The translations under genes and the position numbers were made by a program. 64,000 nt of DNA, from assembly GCA_041656735.1 (NCBI GenBank), contig JBBACY010000009.1:1-64000 (forward strand), read 5' to 3'. Of this stretch, positions 33,644 through 42,942 are shown in pieces. Position 1 is the stretch's first letter; every line of letters starts with the position of its first letter. Under the pieces are notes generated by a model. That model was not told where the DNA came from. It did no database searches and saw nothing but the letters and a program-made list of their open reading frames with translations. Source of the DNA: Perlabentimonas sp041656735. GTDB taxonomy: Bacteria > Bacteroidota > Bacteroidia > Bacteroidales > Tenuifilaceae.

Positions 33644-35709
33644 ATTTTTACGCTCTTCTTGTATTTTGTTAGATAGTATTTATGGGTTTCAAGCTGGGAC
33701 TGGAACTTCTTCTTTCCATCAGTTTTATAACTATTGTTAAGATTCACATCAACTATTCGAGCCTTAACGTTATCATTAAAACCCGCATCGAGAACCCAAC
33801 GTAACTCTCGTTGCAAATCGGGGTCGAATATGGGTACGGTAACCTCAACCCTATGGTCTAAATTTCTGGTCATCCAATCGGCCGATGATATAAAGTAATT
33901 CGGCGTTTCATTATTACAAAAAACGAATGTTCTGGAGTGCTCTAAAAATCGGTCGAGGATTCCCACCACCTCAATATTTTCACTTAGCCCAGCCACACCT
34001 GGAACCAATGAGCATATTCCCCTAACCATTAATTTTATTTTAACACCCGCATTGCTCGCCTGGTATAGTTTTCTAATAACATCGATGTCTACAATATTGT
34101 TAGTTTTACAATGAATGTAGGCCGGCAGGTTTTTTTGAGCGTTGGCAATTTCATTGTCAATATGCTTGTACAACTTTCGCCTCATACTAACCGGCGACAC
34201 CCATAAGTACCTATAATTAAAAGCCTTATAATTATACTCCAGAAACGTGAAGACCTTTTCAATTTCACCAGTAATACGTTTATCGGCAGTAAACACATTG
34301 TAATCGGTGTATAAATCGGCATTCCCCTCGTGAAAGTTCCCCGTGCTAATAGTTGCAAAGTTTATAAGTTCACCATTCTCTTCCCTGGTAATTAGGGTTT
34401 GCTTACAGTGCACCTTTAAGCCGTAAATGCCAAAAATAACCTTTATGCCCACCTCCTCCATTCGCTTACTCCAGTATATGTTAGCACCCTCGTCAAACCT
34501 TGCCAAAAGCTCAATTACAACCGTTACCGATTTACCATTTTGTGCAGCATTCATTAATGCACGAACCACTTTTGACTCGGTAGCAACACGGTATAGCGTA
34601 ATTTTTATGCTAGTAACATTGGGATCAATTGCTGCCTCGTGAAGCATGCGTATATAGTAGGAAAAACTATGGTAAGGGTAATGCAACGACACATCTTTCT
34701 TTGCTATTTCATTCAGAATACTTTTGGCATTATCGAGCCGAGGCACCGGTATTTGAGCTAACTTTGTATTTAAAAAATGGGGTTTATCGAAGTTGGGGAA
34801 CGAAATAAAGTCAACAAAACTATGATATCTCGAACCAGCCAAAAGGTTGTCATTCTCATTAAGTCCCATCTTCTTAATAATAAACTGAAGCAAATCGGGT
34901 GTGATAAGTGAATCGTAAACAAAGCGAACGGGCTGCCCTTTCACCCTGTTTTTAACTCCTTTGGATATTTTTTCGAGCAAACTCTCAGCAATATCATTAT
35001 CCACATCGAGCTCGGCATCACGGGTTATTTTTATGGTGTAAGCCTCAAACGATGTATACGGTAAGATGCTAAAAACCAGGTTTAAACAGAAACGAATGGC
35101 ATCATCGAGCAGCATAATATACTTACCACTATCAATATCGGGCAACCGAATAAAGCGAGAGTGCTCGTTAGAGGGTATCTCAATAAGAGAAAATTCGCTA
35201 GTCTCAGGATCAGAATCCTGTTTAAGTTTAATGGCTAAATATATACATCGATCCTTAAGCGATGGGAATTCATCCGTTTTACTTATCATTAGCGGGGTAA
35301 TTAGCGGCGCTAAATACTTTCTAAAGTAATCGCGAATAAAGTGGGCGTGCTCCTCGCATAGTTCATTCTCGTTCACCAAATGAATATCATTCCGCTTTAA
35401 CTCGTCAACAATAAGCAAAAATGCTGAATCGAAACGCTGCTGTAGATCGTTAACTATCTTCTTAATTTTTTGGATAACCTTTTTGGGCTTACCAGTAACA
35501 AAACGTCTCAATCCTTTGTCGAGTTCCATTAGCCTTACTTGAGTTGCCACCCTTACCCTAAAAAACTCGTCGAGGTTATTGCTAAAAATGCCCAAAAACT
35601 TCAGTCTTTCAAGAAGCGGCACCTCACTGTTCTCTGCCTCTTGTAAAACCCTTTCGTTAAATGACAACCAGCTTACTTCTCTATTTATGTATTCCTTCAC
35701 TTTCTCCAT
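33640..35709 (-). CDS. ppk1: Polyphosphate kinase 1
   Basis: 689 residues, standard length. Makes inorganic polyphosphate from ATP. Begins YINREVSWLSFNERVLQEA (N domain) and has the phospholipase-D-like catalytic half: KVHCKQTLI holds the phosphorylated active-site His and FLEHSRTFVF the second His. Arg/Lys-rich SIKITLYRVATESKVV also fits. It lies 17 bases after sixA and overlaps ppx, so it is the centre of a phosphate operon. Confidence 0.96.
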   Translation of the reverse strand: MEKVKEYINREVSWLSFNERVLQEAENSEVPLLERLKFLGIFSNNLDEFFRVRVATQVRLMELDKGLRRFVTGKPKKVIQKIKKIVNDLQQRFDSAFLLIVDELKRNDIHLVNENELCEEHAHFIRDYFRKYLAPLITPLMISKTDEFPSLKDRCIYLAIKLKQDSDPETSEFSLIEIPSNEHSRFIRLPDIDSGKYIMLLDDAIRFCLNLVFSILPYTSFEAYTIKITRDAELDVDNDIAESLLEKISKGVKNRVKGQPVRFVYDSLITPDLLQFIIKKMGLNENDNLLAGSRYHSFVDFISFPNFDKPHFLNTKLAQIPVPRLDNAKSILNEIAKKDVSLHYPYHSFSYYIRMLHEAAIDPNVTSIKITLYRVATESKVVRALMNAAQNGKSVTVVIELLARFDEGANIYWSKRMEEVGIKVIFGIYGLKVHCKQTLITREENGELINFATISTGNFHEGNADLYTDYNVFTADKRITGEIEKVFTFLEYNYKAFNYRYLWVSPVSMRRKLYKHIDNEIANAQKNLPAYIHCKTNNIVDIDVIRKLYQASNAGVKIKLMVRGICSLVPGVAGLSENIEVVGILDRFLEHSRTFVFCNNETPNYFISSADWMTRNLDHRVEVTVPIFDPDLQRELRWVLDAGFNDNVKARIVDVNLNNSYKTDGKKKFQSQLETHKYYLTKYKKSVKI

Positions 35710-35726
35710 ATCGACAGTAAAACGAA

Positions 35727-36227
35727 TTAATGATTGGCTGGAAAATCAACCCAGCTATCAACTAGGTTGTCAGGTCTTATGCTAGCCCATCTCTCGACAT
35801 TAAAATGTAGGCAAACAAGTGTTGCCGTAGGCATATTTGCGAGCGGCTTGGGCAAGTATTCGTTAACAAAATCGGTTAAACCCGGATTGTGGCTAATTAT
35901 CATAGCATTGCCTATGTTATTGGGCAACTCTTTAACAACCTTTAAAATACTTGTAACAAGTGGCAAGTATAAATTGTTATTGGCAACCACCTGTTGCAAT
36001 GGAAGTCCCAAAACATCACAAAGAATTGTTGCTGTTTGCATAGTTCTAACGGCTGAACTTGACATAATAATTTCAAGCAAACTCAAATCATTTGTATTTG
36101 CTTGTCCAATTTTTTTTGTATCGGCTATACCTTTGGGTAGTAAGGGCCTATCAAAATCGGGCATTTCAAAGTCTGGCCAGGCTGATTTTGCATGCCGCAT
36201 TATGAATAATCTTTTTCCACCGTTCAT
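35727..36227 (-). CDS. sixA: SixA-like histidine phosphatase
   Basis: 166 residues. The phosphoglycerate-mutase-like fold has the catalytic RHG-type motif as MRHAKSAWP near the N terminus, and the second His in MIISHNPGLTD. SixA removes phosphate from phosphohistidine on HPt domains or PTS proteins. It is placed 17 bases before ppk1, in the same transcript. In E. coli SixA acts on ArcB or PtsN/Npr; the target here is unknown. Confidence 0.83.
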   Translation of the reverse strand: MNGGKRLFIMRHAKSAWPDFEMPDFDRPLLPKGIADTKKIGQANTNDLSLLEIIMSSSAVRTMQTATILCDVLGLPLQQVVANNNLYLPLVTSILKVVKELPNNIGNAMIISHNPGLTDFVNEYLPKPLANMPTATLVCLHFNVERWASIRPDNLVDSWVDFPANH

Positions 36228-36264
36228 TTTAAAAAAGTTAGTATTGATAACAACAACAAATAGG

Positions 36265-37596
36265 TCACAACAAAGTGCTAGCCAAGTCGGCCAGGTAGCT
36301 TCGTTCTCCTTTTACTAGATTAATATGTGCGAATATATCCTGACCATGCATTTTATCGGATAGGTAGGTTAACCCGTTGGATTTCATATCGAGGTACGGG
36401 TGGTCTATTTGTTGTATATCGCCAGTAAAAACAAACTTGGTTCCTTCGCCAGCTCGGGTAATAATAGTTTTAACCTCATGCGGTGTGAGGTTTTGCGCCT
36501 CATCAACAATAAAGAATACGTTAGACAAACTTCGCCCTCGGATATACGCCAGCGGTGTTATCACCAACCTTTCGGTTCGTTGCAACTCCTCAATGTGGAT
36601 ATACTCTTTACTTGACGATTTAAATTTATTTTTTATTACAGTAAGGTTATCAAACAGAGGTTGCATATAAGGACCAATCTTGTCGTTAACATCGCCGGGT
36701 AGGAAGCCAATATCACGATTTGCTAGCGGCACTATGGGGCGCGCAAGCAGTATTTGATTAAAATTTTGCTCCTGGTGCAAAGCAGCAGCCAAGGCCAGAA
36801 GCGTTTTACCTGTACCAGCTTTTCCTGTTAACGACACAAGCTGAATTTCTGGCCTAATAAGGGCATCAACAGAAAAAGTTTGTTCGGAATTACGTGGTTC
36901 GATACCGTAAGCCTTAATCTTTTCAATACGATTTATGGTTTTTGATACCGGACTATAATGGCCCAATGCGCTAGATCTTGTTCCTTTAATTATAAAGTAT
37001 TGATTGGCAAATGGTTTAACATCAAACTCCTTGGGATTAACCCCTTCAAAACTGGCATAAAATTGTTGAACCTTCGCATTATCAAGGCCGTCTATTACTT
37101 GCACCTTTCGCTCAAGCGTATCTAAATCCTGTATTTTATCCGACAGGTAATCTTGTGCTATCAATCCCAACGACTTGGCCTTCATCCGAAGGTTAATATC
37201 CTTTGAAATCAGAATAACCAATTGCTTATCGTTGTGGTTTTGCAAGTAGGTTGCTATGGCTAAAATTCGATGATCAGGACTTTTATCGGCAAAGGATTGC
37301 TCCATTTCTTCCGAAAAAGGTTTTCCTGTTTCAATTCGTAATTTCCCGTGCCCCTTGCCAAGTGAAATGCCTCCATTAAAAAGGTTATCGCCCGAAATTT
37401 TATCAAGTTCACGGGCAAACTCACGAGCATGAAAATTTATCATCTCATTACCCTTCTTGAACTTGTCGAGTTCCTCTAGAGCAACTATTGGGATTACTAT
37501 ATCGTGCTCCTTAAAATTATAGATACAGGAATAATCGTGTAGCATTACGTTCGTGTCGAGCACAAATACTTTTTTCTTTCCGGTAGCCATATGCAA
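36265..37596 (-). CDS. PhoH-family protein with N-terminal PIN domain (PhoH2 type)
   Basis: 443 residues. Residues about 8-150 are a PIN RNase domain (VLDTNVMLHDY, VALEELDKFKKG, and ILAIATYLQ with acidic metal ligands). Residues about 220-440 are the PhoH ATPase with the Walker A TGKAGTGKTLLAL and Walker B VFFIVDEAQNLTPHE. PhoH2 proteins are RNA-unwinding RNases in other bacteria. A second start (MATGKKKV, two codons in) is possible. It is 37 bases before sixA, so it may head the phoH-sixA-ppk1-ppx run. Confidence 0.92.
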   Translation of the reverse strand: MHMATGKKKVFVLDTNVMLHDYSCIYNFKEHDIVIPIVALEELDKFKKGNEMINFHAREFARELDKISGDNLFNGGISLGKGHGKLRIETGKPFSEEMEQSFADKSPDHRILAIATYLQNHNDKQLVILISKDINLRMKAKSLGLIAQDYLSDKIQDLDTLERKVQVIDGLDNAKVQQFYASFEGVNPKEFDVKPFANQYFIIKGTRSSALGHYSPVSKTINRIEKIKAYGIEPRNSEQTFSVDALIRPEIQLVSLTGKAGTGKTLLALAAALHQEQNFNQILLARPIVPLANRDIGFLPGDVNDKIGPYMQPLFDNLTVIKNKFKSSSKEYIHIEELQRTERLVITPLAYIRGRSLSNVFFIVDEAQNLTPHEVKTIITRAGEGTKFVFTGDIQQIDHPYLDMKSNGLTYLSDKMHGQDIFAHINLVKGERSYLADLASTLL

Positions 37597-37674
37597 AAAC
37601 TTTAGTTTATTAAAATAAGCATAAATCTACAAATAAACAGGGGCATTAGTCTTAAATATTGGTTAAAAATTGAA

Positions 37675-37682
37675 TACTTTTG
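37675..37682 (+). promoter_or_regulatory. -7 box of folC
   Basis: TACTTTTG fits TAnnTTTG and ends 11 bases before ATG 37694. This rules out the open-frame ATG at 37670 as the start, since it would lie upstream of the transcript. The leader is only a few bases. Confidence 0.5.
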
Positions 37683-37693
37683 TTAAAATTTTT

Positions 37694-38986
37694 ATGATGA
37701 ATTACCAGCAAACTCTCGACTTTTTGTTTACCCAACTTGCCATGTACCAGCAAATAGGCAAAATTGCCTATAAGGCAAACCTTGACAATACAATAACGCT
37801 CGATAAACTTTTTTCGCATCCACACCGCAAGTTTAAAACTGTGCATGTGGCTGGAACCAATGGTAAAGGAAGCACCTCGCATATGCTTGCCTCCGTTTTG
37901 CAGGAAGCTGGGTATAAGGTTGGCCTTTATACCTCGCCCCACTTAATTGACTTTAGAGAGCGAATTAAGGTTAACGGATTACCCATTGATAAGGATACCG
38001 TGGCAGAGTTCGTTGAAAAGAACAAAACTACGTTTGAAACTATTAAGCCCTCATTTTTTGAAATGACGGTTGCTTTAGCCTTTAAATATTTTGCTGAACA
38101 ACAGGTAGATATTGCAATTATTGAGGTTGGTCTTGGCGGTAGGCTCGATTCTACAAACATAATTAGTCCCGAACTATCAATTATTACAAATATTGGACTA
38201 GACCATACTGACATGCTGGGTAACACGCTCGAGCTTATTGCAGCCGAAAAGGCTGGGATTATAAAACCCAACACCCCAGTAGTTATCTGCGAAACGCAAC
38301 CTGAGGTTAAAAATATCTTCATAGAAAAAGCCCACCATAACTCTGCACCCATTGCATTTGCCGATCAACAATGCAACATTAAAACGGCTACTCTTAGCAA
38401 TGGTATGCAAGAAATTAGCGTTTTGAACCATAGTTCGGGCAAGTTAAGCTTATACAAACTCGACCTATTGGGTAGCTATCAGCAAAAAAACATACTTGGT
38501 GTTTTACAAGCTATAGAAGTATTACAAGAGAACGGTTACCACCTCAACGATGCAAGTATTTTAAAAGGGCTCGCCAACGTAATAGCTAATACTGGCCTTT
38601 TAGGTCGCTGGCAGGTGCTTAGCACCAGTCCAACGGTAATTTGTGATACTGGCCACAACACCGAAGGCTTAAAACTAGTAGTTAACCAAATAAAGAGCAC
38701 CCCACACCATACGTTTCATATGGTAATAGGAATGGTAAACGATAAAAACATTGATGAAGCACTTAAAGTCCTCCCTAAGGATGGACACTACTACTTTACC
38801 CGAGCATCAACACCTCGCTCGCTAAATGAACAAGAATTGTTAGAAAAAGCAAAATGTTTTGGATTACATGGGGAGAGCTATCCGAATGTGAAAGAAGCCA
38901 TTAGTAAGGCTAAAGAGAATGCCCTTGAAAACGACTTAATACTGATTGGGGGTAGTACATTTATTGTTGCCGAAGCCCTAATGTAG
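37694..38986 (+). CDS. folC: Bifunctional folylpolyglutamate / dihydrofolate synthase
   Basis: 430 residues from the ATG at MMNYQQTLDFL; the frame is open 8 codons further up, ahead of the promoter box. It adds glutamate to folates with ATP. The Mur-ligase-fold P-loop is HVAGTNGKGSTSHML; IIEVGLGGRLDSTNI, ITNIGLDHTDMLG and the C-terminal CDTGHNTEG complete the family signature. It is divergent from phoH and not in an operon; the next gene converges 22 bases after the stop. Confidence 0.95.
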   Translation: MMNYQQTLDFLFTQLAMYQQIGKIAYKANLDNTITLDKLFSHPHRKFKTVHVAGTNGKGSTSHMLASVLQEAGYKVGLYTSPHLIDFRERIKVNGLPIDKDTVAEFVEKNKTTFETIKPSFFEMTVALAFKYFAEQQVDIAIIEVGLGGRLDSTNIISPELSIITNIGLDHTDMLGNTLELIAAEKAGIIKPNTPVVICETQPEVKNIFIEKAHHNSAPIAFADQQCNIKTATLSNGMQEISVLNHSSGKLSLYKLDLLGSYQQKNILGVLQAIEVLQENGYHLNDASILKGLANVIANTGLLGRWQVLSTSPTVICDTGHNTEGLKLVVNQIKSTPHHTFHMVIGMVNDKNIDEALKVLPKDGHYYFTRASTPRSLNEQELLEKAKCFGLHGESYPNVKEAISKAKENALENDLILIGGSTFIVAEALM

Positions 38987-39008
38987 CAATGAAGGAACTA
39001 GTGTTTTG

Positions 39009-39449
39009 TTAGTCGGTTTTAAGTCCAAACATAATTGCAACACAACCGCTTTTAACCTCCTCGGCCGAAGTGGAAGCATTCTCATTCACCTTAACCATAA
39101 TAATAAGTTGTTGTGTACCCTCCACCTTAAAGTCCCATGTGGGCTTATACCCATTCGATTTATTTGAATAGAGCACAGTTCGGTCAACATCCATTACCTG
39201 GAATTCGATACTATACAATGGTTCTGAACCACAAACTGCAATACGATACTGTTGTCCTGCGTAAAATGTTTTAAATAGTTCAGCATCCTCGCCTTCACTT
39301 AAAATAGCTGCGTTATAGTTACCATCATGAATATATGGTTTGAGTTCTAAGCGGCAAACCTTTTTAGCAAAACTCTTACATTGTGCCGATCCGGTAAAAG
39401 AAGAGAAGGCTAATGCACTAGTTAAAAGAATAATAATAAATGATCTCAT
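39009..39449 (-). CDS. Secreted protein of unknown function
   Basis: 146 residues with a signal peptide (MRSFIIILLTSALAFSSF, then TGSAQ). The mature part is beta-rich: FYAGQQYRIAVCGSEPLYSIEFQVMD and TWDFKVEGTQQLIIMVKVNE, with four cysteines. It is probably a small periplasmic or surface domain, not recognised. Downstream partner of the lipoprotein gene at 39465 (15-base gap), so the pair probably acts together at the envelope. Confidence 0.65.
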   Translation of the reverse strand: MRSFIIILLTSALAFSSFTGSAQCKSFAKKVCRLELKPYIHDGNYNAAILSEGEDAELFKTFYAGQQYRIAVCGSEPLYSIEFQVMDVDRTVLYSNKSNGYKPTWDFKVEGTQQLIIMVKVNENASTSAEEVKSGCVAIMFGLKTD

Positions 39450-39464
39450 ATCGTGTGCAATTTA

Positions 39465-40385
39465 TTACATTATGTATTTAGTTCGAACTTCTTTAACTTT
39501 ATCCTTAAGCTCTTGAAAAACTTTAGGACTAACTGACACCACATTTTTTCCTCGCAATGTGGCTACACCCGAAGTGTCGTCGTTAACCACTTCAATATGC
39601 GAAATAGATACCTGAATCTTATCATAAATCACACCAAGTTCGCTAACATCACTTAAAACTGATTGAACATCGGGGTTATCGCTATACTGTTCCAATAATT
39701 TAACTATGGTTAAAAGTGATACTTTCTGGTCTACTATTCGTTCAACAAGCTCAAAGTCAGCACTCCCAGCATCATCAACCAGGGCGGTGGCAATATAAAC
39801 TCCCTCAATCCAACCCCCAACCAAAATAATTGCTCCAATGGCTACCCTATCATTCTCTTCGAGTATGGAGTTTGTGTTTAAAAAAGTTTCGGAGATAATA
39901 TCCATTATAACATCCCTGTTATTAACGTTTTCCTCCAGTCGATCAATAATTGAATTATCAATTGCATTGAGTATACCTAAACCTTCGGCCAATTTTTTTG
40001 ACGCACTCATATATTTAATTGACGCTGGGGTTTGATCAAACAGACTAGCATAACTTAAATCGGTACTAAATATTCCCAAATTTAACGCCATACTTTTGGT
40101 TGTGGTATACCTTCCCAAATTCTCAATAGGGTTAAGTATTTCAGCGTTGTATGCGGCTCCTGATCTTTTTAAAATTAACGCTGTTTCGAGGGGCGAAGGT
40201 AATGAGTAAAAAATCTGACGTGCAGTTTGAACGCCTTGCTTCGCTACGTCTGATTGTGAAATTTCATCTACATCAACCTTTACCCTATCCTGCTTTGACG
40301 AATCGGATCCGCAGCTAAGCATAAAACCTGCCAGCAAAACAGCCAAAAAAGTAAAGTAGTTCCTATTCAATAAGCGAATAATCAT
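39465..40385 (-). CDS. Lipoprotein of unknown function
   Basis: 306 residues. The signal peptide ends in the lipobox AGFMLSCGS, so the mature Cys is lipidated. The mature part is mostly helical (LGRYTTTKSMALNLGIFSTDL, IGAIILVGGWIEGVYIATALV) and ends with a charged helix. No catalytic motif is evident. Followed by a small secreted protein in the same operon. I recognise only that such lipoproteins occur in this phylum. Confidence 0.65.
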   Translation of the reverse strand: MIIRLLNRNYFTFLAVLLAGFMLSCGSDSSKQDRVKVDVDEISQSDVAKQGVQTARQIFYSLPSPLETALILKRSGAAYNAEILNPIENLGRYTTTKSMALNLGIFSTDLSYASLFDQTPASIKYMSASKKLAEGLGILNAIDNSIIDRLEENVNNRDVIMDIISETFLNTNSILEENDRVAIGAIILVGGWIEGVYIATALVDDAGSADFELVERIVDQKVSLLTIVKLLEQYSDNPDVQSVLSDVSELGVIYDKIQVSISHIEVVNDDTSGVATLRGKNVVSVSPKVFQELKDKVKEVRTKYIM

Positions 40386-40524
40386 ATTCCTGTGTTTTGG
40401 TGTTTTTTTTCAAAAAATGATTTATCAATTAGTAAAAGTAATATATTTTTTCCATAGAAAAAGAATCTATCGACTTTATATCGATTTATAACATCGAAAA
40501 ACTACAATTTGCTCAATAGATTTG

Positions 40525-40532
40525 TATTTTTG
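40525..40532 (+). promoter_or_regulatory. -7 box of the HEAT-like gene
   Basis: TATTTTTG followed by C fits TAnnTTTG, 20 bases before the ATG at 40552. TTTG at 40508-40511 is only 13 bases upstream, so the -33 element is uncertain. Confidence 0.5.
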
Positions 40533-40551
40533 CGCAATAAATAATTAAAAT

Positions 40552-41097
40552 ATGGAAAGTGACAACAATTTGCCCAATAAGGACAGGCAAGCCAAACTAA
40601 TAAAGGCAATAGAACAGGGTTCGGATGAGGTTATCTTATCAATGCTAATTGATTTAAAGGAGCACGGTGAAACCTTTTACCTAGAAACATTAATGGAAAT
40701 GGTCATTGGGAACAGGAGTGACATTCTAAAAAAAGCGATAGTTGAATTTATTTCAAATGTAAAGGTTAATGCTGCCGCCCCAATTATAGCCAACTTTATT
40801 CAAAAGAATAAAACCAACAATAATATTATTACGCTGGTAACGGCAAGTTGGCAAACCATACTTGACTTTAGTAAGCATCTGAACCCTTTTTTCGATATTC
40901 TTATTGAGTCGGATTATGGCTGCTCATTTGAGGCATTTACGGTTATTGAAAACAATATTAGCGAGTTAACAACCGAAGAGTTGTCATACTACGACGCACA
41001 ATTAAAACTGGGAATTAGCAAGGCTAATCAGGATAAAGAACCACTGTTGCTAGAAATGGCTAGCCTACTTGACGAAACAAAAAGAGCGGCAGAATAG
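40552..41097 (+). CDS. Small HEAT-like helical protein
   Basis: 181 residues, acidic and helical, no signal peptide. The sequence runs as successive helix pairs (AIEQGSDEVILSMLIDLKEHG, ETLMEMVIGNRSDILKKAIVEFI, AAPIIANFIQKNK) like HEAT or armadillo repeats, usually protein-binding scaffolds. No enzyme motif. It has its own -7 box and faces the DHOD-like gene, with 27 bases between stops. Function unknown. Confidence 0.6.
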   Translation: MESDNNLPNKDRQAKLIKAIEQGSDEVILSMLIDLKEHGETFYLETLMEMVIGNRSDILKKAIVEFISNVKVNAAAPIIANFIQKNKTNNNIITLVTASWQTILDFSKHLNPFFDILIESDYGCSFEAFTVIENNISELTTEELSYYDAQLKLGISKANQDKEPLLLEMASLLDETKRAAE

Positions 41098-41124
41098 CCG
41101 CTCTCCATATAGATTCTTGCTTTC

Positions 41125-42102
41125 TTAATCGTGACTAGAGAAATACTTCATAAATTGGCTCCGTTCGTAAACATCGGGGTCACCAATTTGTCCGTAGTTC
41201 ATAATGCCGTTAAATTGAGAAATGGTGTCGTATTTATTCGCATCCATCCATTGCTCAACAACGTTTAGCATTGTTTTAATATGGGCTGCACCGTTTTGGT
41301 ACAACGTTGAACATACCTGAACGCTAGCGGCACCTGCCAGCAACAGTTTAATAATTGCCTCGCCGTTATGCACACCGGTTGAAGCTGAAATGTCAATTTT
41401 AGGAACAGCATGATCGGCCATGGCAACCCAACGAAGTGTATCGCGCAAATCTGAGGGTTTACTAAAAACCTCGGCAGAAATAACTTTCAGATTCTTTATA
41501 TCGATATCAGGTGCAAAAAACCGATTAAAGAGAACAACTCCCTGGATTTTTCTATACCACAGCTGCTCAACAATACGCAAGGGGTTAGTAAAATGGTGCC
41601 CAAGTTTAAAAGCAATGGGTATAGACACAAGCTTGCGCAACTTTTCGGCAAGCGTAAAGTAAAGTTCCTCGTAATCCTCAGATTTCTTTTTACTATTAGT
41701 TGGCAGCACGAATACGTTAATCTCAATGGCATCGGCGCCAGCTTCCTCTATTTTTGCAGCAAAATCAATCCAGTTTGAGGCCGAAATACAATTAATGCTT
41801 GCAATTACAGGAATTTCTACCTGTTTTTTTGCTCCAGAAATAAGCCCCAAATATTTCTCAACATTATTATCGGTAACATATGCTTTCAGGTAATCCTCAG
41901 CCTCGGGATAATCGCTATGAACCGATAGCGAACCAGCTTCATGTAGAATTTGCTCCTCGAAAAGCGATTTTAGAACAACTGCAGCTGCCCCATTAGCCTC
42001 AAGCTGAGCTATAGACTCAACGTTTGAGGTTAGCCCCGAACTACTAACAATTAGAGGATTTTTAAGGTTTAGCCCAAGATAGGTCGATTGTAAATTTGCC
42101 AT
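41125..42102 (-). CDS. Dihydroorotate dehydrogenase-like flavoprotein
   Basis: 325 residues, TIM-barrel flavoprotein of the DHOD superfamily. It shows NPLIVSSSGLTSN near the N terminus, AAAVVLKSLFEEQI, PVIASINC and a late phosphate-binding GEAIIKLLLAGAASVQVCS. It is not the biosynthetic PyrD: NCBI-type annotation for such proteins is dihydroorotate dehydrogenase-like, and pyrimidine-operon neighbours are absent. Substrate unknown. The gene lies 50 bases after yggS on the same strand. Confidence 0.75.
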   Translation of the reverse strand: MANLQSTYLGLNLKNPLIVSSSGLTSNVESIAQLEANGAAAVVLKSLFEEQILHEAGSLSVHSDYPEAEDYLKAYVTDNNVEKYLGLISGAKKQVEIPVIASINCISASNWIDFAAKIEEAGADAIEINVFVLPTNSKKKSEDYEELYFTLAEKLRKLVSIPIAFKLGHHFTNPLRIVEQLWYRKIQGVVLFNRFFAPDIDIKNLKVISAEVFSKPSDLRDTLRWVAMADHAVPKIDISASTGVHNGEAIIKLLLAGAASVQVCSTLYQNGAAHIKTMLNVVEQWMDANKYDTISQFNGIMNYGQIGDPDVYERSQFMKYFSSHD

Positions 42103-42152
42103 TGCTTACTCTTTTAAAAGTGTAATTAAGCTTGAAAAATAGCTATTTATTT

Positions 42153-42830
42153 TCATTTTGCATCATAAATTCGTCCACCAAAAATACTACTGCCCACCCT
42201 AATTAGGGTTGCACCCTCCTCAATGGCAATTTTGTAATCGCTCGACATCCCCATTGACAGCGTATTAAAGTTCGAACTATCAGCAAAATATTTTTGCTTA
42301 ACTTGATCAAAAAACTCGTTAAGTTTACGAAACTCCATTCGAACCTGCTCCGTATTATCGGTAAAAGTGGCCATACCCATTAGTCCCACCACTCTAATAT
42401 TTTCCATATTTGCGTATGCATCCGACTCTAAAATCTCGATAACCTCTTCGTTCGAGAGTCCGAACTTTGTATCCTCATCGGCAATGTATACCTGTAGTAA
42501 ACAATCGATTATCCTACTATTTTTTTGTGCATTCTTATCGATCTCTTTAAGCAATTTTGCGCTATCAACCGATTGGATAAGGCTTACGAATGGTGCGATA
42601 TACTTAACCTTATTTCTTTGCAAATGCCCTACTAAGTGCCACTGAATATCCTTAGGGAGTGCCTCATATTTCGTGATAAGCTCTTGTACTTTATTCTCGC
42701 CAAAATCTCTTTGTCCGGCGTCATAGGCCTGCATAACAACCTCGGGTGCATGTGTTTTTGAGATGGCCACCAACTTAGCGTTGGCAGGAATATCTGCTTT
42801 AATTGAATTCAAATTTTCTGCAATGCTCAT
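42153..42830 (-). CDS. yggS: YggS-family PLP homeostasis protein
   Basis: 225 residues from the ATG at MSIAENLNSIKADIP; 9 codons of open frame precede it but begin less typically. Fold-type III PLP protein with the lysine in LVAISKTHAPE. Then FGENKVQEL, WHLVGHLQRNKVKY, GLMGMA and the phosphate-binding LSMGMSSDY are all family hallmarks. It controls free pyridoxal phosphate and has no known catalysis. It probably shares a transcript with the DHOD-like gene downstream. Confidence 0.9.
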   Translation of the reverse strand: MSIAENLNSIKADIPANAKLVAISKTHAPEVVMQAYDAGQRDFGENKVQELITKYEALPKDIQWHLVGHLQRNKVKYIAPFVSLIQSVDSAKLLKEIDKNAQKNSRIIDCLLQVYIADEDTKFGLSNEEVIEILESDAYANMENIRVVGLMGMATFTDNTEQVRMEFRKLNEFFDQVKQKYFADSSNFNTLSMGMSSDYKIAIEEGATLIRVGSSIFGGRIYDAK

Positions 42831-42889
42831 AAATATAGGTTTTTGCAAAGTTAGCAAAACGATAGTTGAATATAATGAATTTCACTATA

Positions 42890-42920
42890 AAAACAAAATC
42901 GGGTAGCAAGCTACCCGATT
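42890..42920 (-). terminator. Terminator of the serC-serA-DUF1015 operon
   Basis: AATCGGGTAGC (42920-42910 on the minus strand) pairs with GCTACCCGATT (42907-42897), followed by TTGTTTTT. It lies 22 bases after the DUF1015 stop. Confidence 0.75.
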
Positions 42921-42942
42921 CAGTATTTCAACTTAAAATAAA

